From Promethearchaeota archaeon (lineage in GTDB: Archaea > Asgardarchaeota > Lokiarchaeia > Sigyniarchaeales > SOKP01): DNA of 64,000 nucleotides. Location: assembly GCA_019058245.1 (NCBI GenBank), contig JAHPZJ010000028.1, positions 62,001-126,000 of the forward strand. Direction: 5' to 3'. The position numbers and the translations under genes were made by a program. Positions 26,466 to 36,527 of this stretch are shown piece by piece. Within the stretch, counting starts at the first letter, position 1, and each line of letters starts with the position of its first letter. Below the pieces are notes generated by a model. It was not told where the DNA came from. It was given only the letters and a program-made list of their open reading frames with translations, and did not search any database.

Positions 26466-28682
26466 ATGAATAGGACATTCAAATATACAAAACCTTACCT
26501 TCCGATGATAATAGGAGCAATCGTGCTTTTATTTGTGCAAGCGAATGTAAATTTAGCATTACCAAATTATCTATCTGACATTGTAAATGTTGGAATTCAA
26601 CAAGGTGGTATTGAGGATAAAGTACCGGTTGCAATTACTCAAAAAGAAATGAATAGAACATTATTTTTCATGAATAATACAGATGATAAAGATATGGTAT
26701 TAGCCCAATACACACTTTATGATAATAACTCTGATAGATATGATTATTATGCTAAAATATATCCGGTTATTAGCACCGAACCAATATATGTTCTCAATAA
26801 TCGTTCTAAATCGGCTGTCATTCAATTAAGTTCAATAATGACTAAACCGCTTGTAATTGTATTTTTTGTCAAACAAATTATGGAGAATCCAGATTTAGCA
26901 ACTACATTGGGTTTTCCTACAGATACTGATTTATTCATTTATTTAGAAAGTTTGCCCGAGGTCATAAGAACTCAAATTATTAATGAGTTTTATGCTGAAT
27001 TTGATTCTTTTGATAAAACAATGTTGGAACAAGCTGTTATACAGTCAATAAGAGCAGAATACGAACTTCTTGGTATGAATATGGATGAGATTCAGATGAA
27101 TTATATATGGCGAATTGGGATTTTAATGTTATTAATGACATTAATATCAGTATTATGTATTATCGGAGTGAGTTATTTATCTGCTAAAACCGCTACTGGA
27201 ATGGCTCGTGATATTCGAGAGGATTTGTTCATAAAAGTTGAAAGTTTTACAAATATAGAGTTTGATAAGTTTTCTACAGCATCCTTAGTGACCCGTTCAA
27301 CCAATGACATTACCCAAATTCAGATGATCATTATTATGTTGGTTAGTATTGTATTTTATGCCCCAATATTAGGTATTGGAGCTATTTTTCATGCGATGTC
27401 TTCAGCATCATCAATGTGGTGGCTAATAGCAATACCTGTTGTAGCACTTATATCTATTATAATCATGGTTTTTATAATTGCTTTACCTAAATTTAAGTCA
27501 ATCCAAGATTTAATTGACGACCTTAACCTTATTACACGTGAAAATCTTACAGGTATGATGGTAGTAAGAAGTTTTAACAAGCAAGAATTTGAAGAAAATC
27601 GTTTTGATAAGGTTAATCTTGATTTAACGAGAAAAAGTTTGTTTATAAATAGATTAATGTTCATATTAATGCCATTAATGATGTTTATAATGAATGGAAC
27701 TATGGTTTTAATTATATGGATTGGATCTCATGAAGTCGCGAAGGGATTATTGCAGATTGGAAATATGATGGCATTTATGCAATACACGATGCAAATAGTA
27801 ATGTCATTTTTAATGATTTCTATAATGTTTATTCTACTTCCACGAGCTAGTGTGTCAATAAAAAGAATAGGTGCGGTATTGGATACTGAACCATCCATTA
27901 AAGATTCCCAAGATTCACGTTTGTTTAAAGAACCCTTCGATTCTACAATTGAATTTCGTAATGTATCATTTAAATATCCTGGTGCTGAAGAGAATGTATT
28001 ACATGGAATTAACTTTATAGCACGTCCAGGCGAGACGACAGCGTTTATAGGAGCAACTGGATCTGGTAAATCCACACTTATAAATTTGATACTCCGATTT
28101 TATGATGTCTCTTCTGGATCAATTTTAATTGATGGCTTGGATATTCGGAAAGTTTCGCAACATGATTTACGAGAAAAAATAGGATATGTTCCTCAAAAAA
28201 GCTCCTTGTTCTCAGGAACTATTTCAAGTAATTTATATTATGCGAATGAAAACGCTGAAAGTAAAACAATACAATCAGCAATTGAAATTTCACAAGCTTC
28301 CGAATTTGTAAGTGCCAAAGCCAGGGGTTTGGAGTCAAGAATTTCGCAAGGTGGTAGTAATGTATCTGGTGGACAAAAACAGAGATTATCCATAGCAAGG
28401 GCAATTGTAAAACAATCTCCAATTTATATCTTGGATGATAGTTTTTCTGCGTTAGATTTTAAAACTGATAGAGCATTACGTAAGGCATTCAAAGAAAATT
28501 TAGAAGACATCACATTATTAATTGTCACTCAAAGAGTTTCCACTATTATGGATGCTGAACAGATAATTGTACTTGATAATGGTAGAATTGTAGGTAAAGG
28601 TTCACATATAGAGCTGTTGAAAACTTGTGAAACATATAAGGAAATTGCTTTATCTCAACATACAATGGAGGAATTATTATAA
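26466..28682 (+). CDS. ABC exporter half-transporter with degenerate ATP site
   Basis: 738 aa: six transmembrane helices then a nucleotide-binding domain. A polar extracytoplasmic insert of about 150 residues lies between helix 1 and helix 2, unusual for the family. Walker A is GATGSGKST, the signature is VSGGQKQR, but Walker B reads YILDDSFSALD (Asp in place of the catalytic Glu) and the switch reads IVTQRVST (Gln in place of His). Those are the hallmarks of the inactive half in heterodimers such as TM287/288. Its TAA stop overlaps the ATG of the next gene by one base. Confidence 0.92.
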   Translation: MNRTFKYTKPYLPMIIGAIVLLFVQANVNLALPNYLSDIVNVGIQQGGIEDKVPVAITQKEMNRTLFFMNNTDDKDMVLAQYTLYDNNSDRYDYYAKIYPVISTEPIYVLNNRSKSAVIQLSSIMTKPLVIVFFVKQIMENPDLATTLGFPTDTDLFIYLESLPEVIRTQIINEFYAEFDSFDKTMLEQAVIQSIRAEYELLGMNMDEIQMNYIWRIGILMLLMTLISVLCIIGVSYLSAKTATGMARDIREDLFIKVESFTNIEFDKFSTASLVTRSTNDITQIQMIIIMLVSIVFYAPILGIGAIFHAMSSASSMWWLIAIPVVALISIIIMVFIIALPKFKSIQDLIDDLNLITRENLTGMMVVRSFNKQEFEENRFDKVNLDLTRKSLFINRLMFILMPLMMFIMNGTMVLIIWIGSHEVAKGLLQIGNMMAFMQYTMQIVMSFLMISIMFILLPRASVSIKRIGAVLDTEPSIKDSQDSRLFKEPFDSTIEFRNVSFKYPGAEENVLHGINFIARPGETTAFIGATGSGKSTLINLILRFYDVSSGSILIDGLDIRKVSQHDLREKIGYVPQKSSLFSGTISSNLYYANENAESKTIQSAIEISQASEFVSAKARGLESRISQGGSNVSGGQKQRLSIARAIVKQSPIYILDDSFSALDFKTDRALRKAFKENLEDITLLIVTQRVSTIMDAEQIIVLDNGRIVGKGSHIELLKTCETYKEIALSQHTMEELL

Positions 28683-30550
28683 TGCAGAGACGTCCCCAAA
28701 GAGGCCCAATGGGTGGAGGCCCAATGGGTAGAGGCCCAATGGGTAGAGGGGCATTCCCCATGATGGGAGGTAAAGCAAAAGACTTTAAAGGTACTATTCG
28801 AAAATTATTTGCTTATATGGGTAAGTACAAAAAGGTAGTAATAATTGCAATCATTTTTGCGATAGCTTCTACAACCGCCGTCATTTTTGGTCCGAAGATT
28901 TTAGGGATGGCAACTACAAAATTATTTGAAGGTTTAATTGACCAAATAAGAGGTACAGGTTCAATTGATTTTGAATATATTGGATTTATAATTCTTTTAA
29001 CAATTGGGTTGTATGTACTTTCTGCAATATTTAGATTTGTACAAGGTTGGATAATGGCCAAAGTTTCCACAGATACATCTTATCGCCTAAGGCAAGATAT
29101 CTCCAAAAAGATTAACAAATTACCTCTCAAATATTTCGATAAAAAAACACATGGTCAAGTACTGGCACATGTAACTAATGATGTGGATGTAATTAATCAG
29201 ACTTTAAGTCAAACACTTACCCAGATAATTACTTCAATTGTTACTATAGTTGGTGTTCTCATAATGATGTTATCTATCAGTTGGTTTCTAACTCTAATTG
29301 CGTTGCTTATAATCCCAATTTCACTAATTTTAATGCGAACGATTATGAAGAGGTCTATAAAGTACTTTATAAAACAACAGCAATACTTAGGTCATGTAAA
29401 TGGTCATGTTGAAGAGATGTTTAGTGGTCATGTTGTAATGAAAGCTTTTAATGGGGAGGAAAAAAGTATTAAGAAATTTTCTGAATATAATAATATACTT
29501 TATAAATCTGCATGGAAAGCGAGTTTTTTTTCTGGTTTATTGATGCCACTAATGTTTTTTATAGGAAATATAGGTTATGTTGGAATTGCCATATTAGGTA
29601 GTTGGCTCGTTATAATTAATTCTATATCTATTGGTGATATTCAAGCATTTATCCAATATATCCGTACTTTTACACAACCCCTAACTCAAATTGCAAATAT
29701 CTCTAACACAATTCAACAAACTATAGCAGCAGCAGAAAGAGTCTTTAAATTCCTTGAGGAAGAAGAAGAAATTGAAGAGACGATGAATCCTATTAAAATT
29801 GAAGATAAAAATACCTACCAGGTTGAATTTAAAAATGTTCAATTTGGATATAATCCAAATAAAATTGTAATCCATAATTTTTCAGCCTTAGCAGAATCTG
29901 GTAAAAAAATAGCTATCGTTGGTCCAACAGGGGCAGGAAAGACCACAATTGTCAAACTTCTAATGCGTTTTTATGATATACTTGATGGTAGTATTTTAGT
30001 AGATGGAAAAGAAATTAGAAATTTCACTCGAAAAGATCTACGTACTTTATATGCTATGGTTCTGCAAGATACATGGCTTTTTAATGGGACTATAATGGAA
30101 AATATACGGTATGGAAATAGCGACGCGAGTGACAAAGAAGTTATTGAAGCTGCTAAAGCTGCACATGTAGATGATTTTGTCCATTCATTACCGAATAGCT
30201 ATAATATGATTATTAATGAACAAATTACTAATATATCTCAAGGTCAAATGCAACTTATAACCATTGCTCGAGCTGTTTTAGCGGATCCTAAAATACTTAT
30301 TCTTGATGAGGCTACCAGTTCTGTAGATACCCGAACTGAGATACTAATACAAAAAGCTATGGATAAATTAATGGTAAACCGTACAAGTTTTATTATAGCT
30401 CATAGATTATCAACAATCCACAATGCAGACCTTATTCTCGTAATGAATGGGGGAAATATAGTTGAACAAGGAACTCATGATGAATTAATGGCAAAGAATG
30501 GATTTTATGCCGACGTCTATAATAGTCAATTTGTAAGTATAAAAAGATAA
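28682..30550 (+). CDS. ABC exporter half-transporter, catalytic partner
   Basis: 622 aa. Cytosolic N-terminal tail with GPMGGGPMGRGPMGRG repeats, six transmembrane helices, then a nucleotide-binding domain with Walker A GPTGAGKTT, intact Walker B ILILDEATSSVD and switch His IIAHRLST. Its signature is ISQGQMQL instead of LSGGQ, so together with the degenerate Walker B of the upstream subunit it forms one inactive and one active ATP site. Translationally coupled to the upstream subunit. Likely exports hydrophobic compounds or lipids. Confidence 0.92.
   Translation: MQRRPQRGPMGGGPMGRGPMGRGAFPMMGGKAKDFKGTIRKLFAYMGKYKKVVIIAIIFAIASTTAVIFGPKILGMATTKLFEGLIDQIRGTGSIDFEYIGFIILLTIGLYVLSAIFRFVQGWIMAKVSTDTSYRLRQDISKKINKLPLKYFDKKTHGQVLAHVTNDVDVINQTLSQTLTQIITSIVTIVGVLIMMLSISWFLTLIALLIIPISLILMRTIMKRSIKYFIKQQQYLGHVNGHVEEMFSGHVVMKAFNGEEKSIKKFSEYNNILYKSAWKASFFSGLLMPLMFFIGNIGYVGIAILGSWLVIINSISIGDIQAFIQYIRTFTQPLTQIANISNTIQQTIAAAERVFKFLEEEEEIEETMNPIKIEDKNTYQVEFKNVQFGYNPNKIVIHNFSALAESGKKIAIVGPTGAGKTTIVKLLMRFYDILDGSILVDGKEIRNFTRKDLRTLYAMVLQDTWLFNGTIMENIRYGNSDASDKEVIEAAKAAHVDDFVHSLPNSYNMIINEQITNISQGQMQLITIARAVLADPKILILDEATSSVDTRTEILIQKAMDKLMVNRTSFIIAHRLSTIHNADLILVMNGGNIVEQGTHDELMAKNGFYADVYNSQFVSIKR
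28701..28745 (+). repeat. Three tandem 15-nt repeats in the ABC subunit N-terminus
   Basis: The unit GAGGCCCAATGGGTA occurs three times head to tail (the first with a G at the end), encoding the pentapeptide RGPMG/GGPMG. The repeat is much more GC-rich than the surroundings. Copy number could change by slippage while staying in frame. Confidence 0.85.
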
Positions 30551-30847
30551 AAGATTCTTTCAGATTTAAGGCAAGAATGTTTTAATATTTTAATCGAAAG
30601 TAAGAATTGAATGAATATAACTCTTATTTTTAATCAAGATTATTAAATTTTTAGGCCAAAAATACAAAGAATTCTTAAAAGTTTTAAAAAAAATGATGAA
30701 AAACTCTTAACTGTTAAGACTATTAATACACATATTTTTAAACCTATTAATAATCTTGTAAATAAAATATTTTAATATAGTTTCAATGAATTGAAAAATA
30801 TAATAGTTTTTGTAAATTAAAAACTATATTTAGTAAAAAAAGATCTA

Positions 30848-32578
30848 ATGATTTCTATGATAAATTATTTAGAAAAAAATATGATTCAAGGAATTTGTAA
30901 TTCCAACGAGTTTAAAGGATGGCTACTTTCAAGAAGATGGTTTGGAGACAAATCAACTTTATCGAATTTAGAGTTTGATGTTTCACTCCATTATTTTGAA
31001 AATATTACAAAGAATATTTTTCTCACCATAATCGAAATTAAAACTTCAAATTATTCAAAACGATATTTTCTTCCATTAATTTATTATAAAAAGATTGAAG
31101 AAATTCTTGATTCCAGTGAAAAAACCCATTCCAATATTGTGAAGCTTACGGAAAATACTTTCAGCAAGAAGTTGGTTATAAATGTAGAAAATAATCAGAA
31201 AATATTTACACTCAACTTGTTAGAAGCTGAGTTTTGTCTTTTCTTCTGGAAGAAAATGTTATTTGATACAAATATCTCAGAGAGATTTCCATCATTGGAT
31301 TTAGAATTAATCCTCTATAATAAACAATTTGAAGACGACGTAAATATGAAAAAAGTACAAAATTTAATAGAAGCAAGCTTATATCCTGATCGCTATAGCC
31401 TTTCAATAAATCAATTAGGAAAAGGAAACACTACAAATACCTTATTTTCATTAAATATAATAAATAACAGGTTTCCCGAGCAAGATCCAATTTCGTATGT
31501 ACTAAAATCTTACAAAGTTTATTCAACAACTATAGAACCTTCTGCTTTATTTGTTTTAGTTAAAAACAAATTTCCAAATGCTCCAAAGATTTATGGAACA
31601 ATTAAGGTACATGATAAAGAAACAATTCAAATTATGGAAAATGTTCCAAATAATGGAAATTTGGGAGATATATACTGGACTGAACTTAATAAAATGATAA
31701 ATACTATATTCAAAAATGCAGATACTAATTATTCCAAATTTAACGATAAATCAAATATTTCTCAATTAATTAAAGATCATTGCCTTGAAACCATTAGAGT
31801 ATCTTCTGAGATAGGAAAATATATCAACAATCTGCATAAATCTTTAATTTTACCATCCCAAATAGAGTATAGTGTAGAAACTGTTGATAGCGGAACTTAT
31901 CTTAAAACCTACACAGAAAAATTAAATTCGATGATCTCAGAGTTACTTACTAACATGACGGATCAACCAGAAAGCACATTTTTTAATTTACCAAAAGTGA
32001 GTTCAATCCTTATAGATATTAAAGATATTATTGAAAAATTTCGATCAGAATTTAAAGCCCAAAATATTAATATTCAACCAGTACATCAAGATTTACATAT
32101 GGAACAAATTCTTTATAATAAAATCGATGACCACTATAATTTTTACTTCATAGATTTTGAAGGAGATCCACAACTTTCTTTAGAAGAGAAAAAAAGTAAA
32201 TTTCCAATTGAAAAAGATCTAGCCTCTTTTTTAAGGGCCCTCAGTTACATAAAATTCAACACTTTGCTAAAATTTATTGAAAATAAGATTATACGGAAAG
32301 ATAAATATGAAGTACCTGAAGAAATTCTATATAATCTTTTCTTCAGACGCGCTGCTAGACCCTTAAAAAAAGTTCTCGATATAGTACTTAATGTTCTAAA
32401 TACCTGGGAAAAGAGGTTGATAGGAAAAATATTAAAAAATCTGAAAGCAGATTATATTTTAATTACTTATTTCTATATTGAAAGAGCATTGCATGAATTA
32501 AATTATGAAATATTATTTAGACCCAATATGATCATTACACCTATATTGGGTTTAAAAGAGATTATAGAAAAAAGTTAA
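30848..32578 (+). CDS. Maltokinase-like sugar kinase
   Basis: 576 aa. Has the N-terminal cap of maltokinases (WLLSRRWFGDK) and the aminoglycoside-phosphotransferase-like catalytic core with VHQDLHMEQILY (Brenner-type catalytic loop with Asp) and YFIDFEGDPQLS (metal-binding DFEG). Maltokinase makes maltose-1-phosphate, which GlgE or related enzymes use to build alpha-glucan. No glgE-like gene is in the window. The two GH57 genes support a link to glucan metabolism. Specificity for maltose is inferred from the family. Confidence 0.75.
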   Translation: MISMINYLEKNMIQGICNSNEFKGWLLSRRWFGDKSTLSNLEFDVSLHYFENITKNIFLTIIEIKTSNYSKRYFLPLIYYKKIEEILDSSEKTHSNIVKLTENTFSKKLVINVENNQKIFTLNLLEAEFCLFFWKKMLFDTNISERFPSLDLELILYNKQFEDDVNMKKVQNLIEASLYPDRYSLSINQLGKGNTTNTLFSLNIINNRFPEQDPISYVLKSYKVYSTTIEPSALFVLVKNKFPNAPKIYGTIKVHDKETIQIMENVPNNGNLGDIYWTELNKMINTIFKNADTNYSKFNDKSNISQLIKDHCLETIRVSSEIGKYINNLHKSLILPSQIEYSVETVDSGTYLKTYTEKLNSMISELLTNMTDQPESTFFNLPKVSSILIDIKDIIEKFRSEFKAQNINIQPVHQDLHMEQILYNKIDDHYNFYFIDFEGDPQLSLEEKKSKFPIEKDLASFLRALSYIKFNTLLKFIENKIIRKDKYEVPEEILYNLFFRRAARPLKKVLDIVLNVLNTWEKRLIGKILKNLKADYILITYFYIERALHELNYEILFRPNMIITPILGLKEIIEKS

Positions 32579-32591
32579 TTATCTAAAAAAT

Positions 32592-33188
32592 TTATTCTTC
32601 TTCTACATCAGGTAGTTTAGCAAATTCGAAGGAATAATGGGAGGAAGATATATCAATTGGTTGTACCTGCTTTTGGTATGCAGTTCGTATTTTGCTTTGG
32701 TCAGTAATTTTCGACGTAGTCCAATTTGCATTGAATTCACCTTGATTAAAAATTCTCCATGCAAAAGCTTCCACAAATTTTTGAGGTCCAAATTTCTTAT
32801 CTATTAAAATATATTTATTATCATCAATAAAATTTCGAAAAAACCCTAGGTTATCACATAAGTCTAATTTATAAAAGATATCATCAATTTTACCATTTAT
32901 TCTTGCGCAATCATTTATGAAGCGCGCTAATTTATCTCCTAACTTAATTTGATCCTCTTCCACTTCTTTCTCAACAAGTTTTCTTAAAAAGCTTCTTTTT
33001 ATCATCATAAAATCTCGATCATTTAAAGATTGAAGCGAACTTTTTTGTTTAATTATATATTTTGATATTTCTAAATAGTTTCTAATAAGATCAGCTTTAG
33101 AAATACCCAATTTTCTTCGGACCTTCTCTAAGTTTTCATTTAAATTTTCATCAATTCTAACAGTTATAACAGTTGTTGATTCTTTCAA
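32592..33188 (-). CDS. Ribbon-helix-helix protein with helical C-terminal domain
   Basis: 198 aa from a TTG start. The first 45 residues are an RHH DNA-binding unit: TTVITVRIDENLNENLEKVRRKLGISKADLIRNYL. The remaining 150 residues are an unrecognised helical domain ending LPDVEEE, which may bind a ligand or a partner. Convergent with the maltokinase-like gene. Probably an autoregulator, as the long empty region upstream would hold its promoter. Confidence 0.7.
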   Translation of the reverse strand: MKESTTVITVRIDENLNENLEKVRRKLGISKADLIRNYLEISKYIIKQKSSLQSLNDRDFMMIKRSFLRKLVEKEVEEDQIKLGDKLARFINDCARINGKIDDIFYKLDLCDNLGFFRNFIDDNKYILIDKKFGPQKFVEAFAWRIFNQGEFNANWTTSKITDQSKIRTAYQKQVQPIDISSSHYSFEFAKLPDVEEE

Positions 33189-34033
33189 TTTATTTCATCT
33201 TTCTGAATATTTTTTTTTTTTCATTTAAGATTTTTGGGCTAAATTTCGGCTTATTTGTGAATTACTCTTATCTTTTTATTTGTAATTAATATATTTATAT
33301 GTAACATAAGTAATATTAGTATATAAATGATTAATATCAACGAAAAATTAAATTTAAATTGATCTCAAATTATCTGATGACTGTAAATTTAGAATGATAA
33401 GATATCTATAATAATGAAAGATTAACTTATTTTAGGGTTTTGAAGTTTTTCTAATATATTATTCATTATTTCTTTATTTATTATACTTTAATATTAGGAA
33501 AGTTAACTATTTATTCTAAATTGAGAAATCTTAAGTGGTAATTTATTGAGGTCTTATTTCTGACATTATTTTCATAGAAATTTTTTTTACAAAAAAATAA
33601 AGAACATAAATCACATTATCTAATGCTTAAGGTTCTTAAATTTAAATATTATTAAAAAATGATACATTTATTTAATAAATTTTTAAATTATTTTATGAAA
33701 ATTAAAATGGTATGATTTCATAATGTTTGAATCAATTATTATTTCTAGAATATTTTTTTTTTAAAATCTTTATGGTCATAAATATACTACGCTAATCTCT
33801 TAGAGAAATTCAAGTCTATCATTAAGATTTTTTGTTCCTTTTTATTAAACAAATATCTATCCAAATAAAATTTTGTTTTACATATTCAATGATTTTCAAT
33901 GTCATTTGTAAGTATAGTAATCAAACGTAACATAGGCTTACAAAAGACACACAAGGTAAATATATATGCAGTAAAAAATATAGGTTTCATGTATAAACCA
34001 ACTTGATACTTATTAAGGGTTTGATAGCAAGTT
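33189..34033. other. Gene-free AT-rich interval of about 845 nt
   Basis: Between two divergent regulator genes (RHH on minus, ArsR on plus). No ORF with coding character, no tRNA-like fold and no CRISPR-like repeat is visible; the sequence is almost all A/T with poly-T runs. It should contain both promoters. It could also hold an untranslated RNA or an origin-like region, but nothing specific supports this. Confidence 0.5.
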
Positions 34034-34357
34034 ATGGAAATCACACAAAGTGGTATTTTAGAGGTTAGTTTGCAGAATAAGTCTGAATCTATATCTGTAG
34101 ACTCAGATGATCAAATTGAAAAAATAGTTAAAGCCTTATCTTCACGAACTAGACGTAAAATACTTAATCATATCCAAGATGAACCGATGGATGTGTCTAA
34201 TATCGCCGCTAATTTAAAGATGACTGAAGCTAATATTTCTGCTCAAATTAAGAAGCTCGAAGAAGCAGGACTAATAATTTGTGATTATGCTTCTGGTGAC
34301 CACGGGGTTAGGAAAATTTCGAAGTTAAAATTCAATAGACTTGTAATACAATTTTAA
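34034..34357 (+). CDS. ArsR-type winged-helix regulator
   Basis: 107 aa. The core IEKIVKALSSRTRRKILNHIQDEPMDVSNIAANLKMTEANISAQIKKLEEAGLI is a clear ArsR-like winged helix. No metal-binding cysteines, so it is probably not a metal sensor. N-terminal 30 residues are a polar extension. Stands alone after a long upstream region. Confidence 0.85.
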   Translation: MEITQSGILEVSLQNKSESISVDSDDQIEKIVKALSSRTRRKILNHIQDEPMDVSNIAANLKMTEANISAQIKKLEEAGLIICDYASGDHGVRKISKLKFNRLVIQF

Positions 34358-34455
34358 GTATTATTTTATAAAAAATTAGGCTTTAATTTAAGGTCCTAGA
34401 TCTATTTTTATGCCCTAAATAGTATATATTGTCTTAATTTCATTACTAAGTTGAT

Positions 34456-36039
34456 TTAGTTAGATATTTTTGCTGATTTTCGTTTCTTTTTAATTAGAGG
34501 TATAAGCTCAGTTTCTTTTTCATGAATTTCTGGTTTGTAAATTATAGTGTCTTTTTTAACCTTTCCTTCTGACATCAATTCTTTTAGTTCATCAGAAATT
34601 AACGAAAGATTCATTCCCATCGACTGAAGCATTTCTCTTCCGCTTTTTATTACCGTTTTAGCAAAACGAGGTATATTTCGCCCCATCCAGTTGAATTGAC
34701 CAAAGGGATTAGTATATCTTTTTATGAGCATTCTTAGCCAACCCTTACTAAGATAATATGCAGAATATGCTTCACCGACTAATTGAAAAAGTTCGTTATT
34801 GGTTAATTGTTCTGTACGCATCATTGGATGGAACAAATCATAATGTTTGAAATTATTACTAGTTATCATATTTTTTTCCGACATTTCTTTGTAAAAATCG
34901 GTACCTGGAAAGGCAGTAATGGGTGTAAATTGAATACAGGTTAAATTAAGGGATTTTGCGAACTGAATATTTTGTCTTACCATCGTTTTAGTTTCACCTG
35001 GAAAACCAATTATTACCCCTCCAAAAATTGAAATTCCACGATCTTGTAACATAGATACGACTTTTTTTACCATATTAGGAGTTAGATTTTTTTTATTCAT
35101 TGCATCAAGGCTTTGTTGATGCACGGATTCGATACCAAGAAACACTTGTCTCATACCTGCTTTGTGCATTAAATCAATTAAGCTTGGATTCCTATATAAC
35201 GTATCAACTCTAGATTGACAAGAGAAGTACATTTTGTTGGGGATTCCTGAACGTATCATAGTTTCAAGGATTTCTTTTGTTCTTTTTGTTTTAATAGTAA
35301 AGTTGTCTTCACAGAAAAAAATAAAATCATTTTTCCAATCAACGTCATATATTTCTTGCATAATCCTTTTAGTTGATTTTGTACGATAAGTTACAGGATG
35401 ATCTGGATTTCTCCACATTTTTATAATACAACAGAATTTACAATTATGAGGACATCCTCTTGATGTTTCAAGTTGGGCAACCCTAGCACCTAAATAGACA
35501 TATTTTTTATCATCTAATAAATCCCTCCGAGGCATTGGAAAATTATCTAAATTAAGTTCTAATCTACGATCTTTATTATGAATGACTATCCCTTCTTTAT
35601 TTTTATATGAAACACCATCTATTTTACTTAATAGTTTAGTTCCTTTATTTCCATCGATATATTCAACAAGTTCGCGGAAAGTGTGTTCTCCCTCTCCACG
35701 TACAACATAATCTATTGAAGGGTGTTTTGCTACTGATTCTGGGGCTAATGTGGGTTGATATCCCCCAATTATTGTAGTGCATCCGTGCTCTTTTGCCATC
35801 TGCGCAACTTCAAATGCATGAGAGATTTGTGGTGTCATGCTTGTAAGAGCGACTATGTCATTTTGATTTAATAATGAACGAAATCTCTTTTCATTATACT
35901 TATGGACTTTGAAATCAAATAATTTAGCATCATGTTCTGGAACCATTGCAGCAATTGAAATTAAACTTAAGGGAGGTCCTTTGATTATAGCATCAAGTCC
36001 AGAAGTCAATCGAGCAGGATTAACGTATAAAATCTTCAT
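34456..36039 (-). CDS. B12-binding-domain radical SAM protein
   Basis: 527 aa. An N-terminal cobalamin-binding Rossmann domain (GPPLSLISIAAMVPEHDA, then TTIIGGYQPTLAPE and VVRGEGEHTFREL) is followed by a radical SAM barrel with the cluster motif RGCPHNCKFC (CxxxCxxC) and the downstream HKAGMRQVFLGIESVHQQSL. Class B radical SAM enzymes of this type methylate unreactive carbons or rearrange lipids and hopanoid- or isoprenoid-like substrates. Substrate unknown. Confidence 0.9.
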   Translation of the reverse strand: MKILYVNPARLTSGLDAIIKGPPLSLISIAAMVPEHDAKLFDFKVHKYNEKRFRSLLNQNDIVALTSMTPQISHAFEVAQMAKEHGCTTIIGGYQPTLAPESVAKHPSIDYVVRGEGEHTFRELVEYIDGNKGTKLLSKIDGVSYKNKEGIVIHNKDRRLELNLDNFPMPRRDLLDDKKYVYLGARVAQLETSRGCPHNCKFCCIIKMWRNPDHPVTYRTKSTKRIMQEIYDVDWKNDFIFFCEDNFTIKTKRTKEILETMIRSGIPNKMYFSCQSRVDTLYRNPSLIDLMHKAGMRQVFLGIESVHQQSLDAMNKKNLTPNMVKKVVSMLQDRGISIFGGVIIGFPGETKTMVRQNIQFAKSLNLTCIQFTPITAFPGTDFYKEMSEKNMITSNNFKHYDLFHPMMRTEQLTNNELFQLVGEAYSAYYLSKGWLRMLIKRYTNPFGQFNWMGRNIPRFAKTVIKSGREMLQSMGMNLSLISDELKELMSEGKVKKDTIIYKPEIHEKETELIPLIKKKRKSAKISN

Positions 36040-36407
36040 CTTTCTAATTCCTTAATTTTTTTTTTTTCATTTTTTTTATCAACGTGCCTAAATTCCACTA
36101 TCTAAAATTAAAACTTAATAATAATAGAGAAGTAGTGGTACAGAGAATTCTATAGAGAGTTCTCTAGACAAATAAACACTTTATAATTATATAGTTAAAC
36201 CATCTATTTAAACTTTTTGTTATATCTACATAGCTGTAAAAAACACAAAGAGGGTTTAAAAATTCAATATAGGAAAATATGGTATTTTTTTATATATGAT
36301 TTCTTATTAATTAAAATATTTTTTTTTCAAGTATATAAAAAATTGAGTCGTAATATTCAACAATTATAAATACCAGCGACGTGGAAAAAGTAATAAGATT
36401 ATATAAA
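36040..36407. other. AT-rich intergenic region
   Basis: About 370 nt between the radical SAM gene and the small ORF at 36408. It should hold the radical-SAM promoter on the minus strand. Nothing else recognisable was seen. Confidence 0.4.
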
Positions 36408-36503
36408 ATGGTTAAACAAGATTATTATAAAGGAGCTTGTAACGTTGAGATGAATAATGTTGCGTGTGAGGCCACTTTGAAATTTTATTGTCTAAGAGCA
36501 TAA
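36408..36503 (+). CDS. Possible 31-aa Cys-containing micro-ORF
   Basis: ATG to TAA, 31 residues with three evenly spaced cysteines (KGACNVEM, NVACEATL, FYCLRA). The stretch is less AT-biased than its flanks, which is why I noticed it. There is no clear ribosome-binding site. It may be a small protein, part of a non-coding RNA, or chance. Confidence 0.2.
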   Translation: MVKQDYYKGACNVEMNNVACEATLKFYCLRA

Positions 36504-36527
36504 ATTGTTACTGTTAGGTACTACTAA

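Noticed and set aside
27728-28075. 115-aa minus-strand ORF inside the ABC transporter
   Set aside because: Antisense shadow of a well-supported nucleotide-binding domain gene.
28701-28745. CRISPR-like or mobile repeat
   Set aside because: The repeats are adjacent with no spacers and stay in frame; they only encode a protein tail.
33189-34033. Possible origin or ncRNA in the longest gene-free gap
   Set aside because: No repeats, no origin-recognition-like boxes and no stable fold seen; only AT-rich sequence between two divergent regulators.
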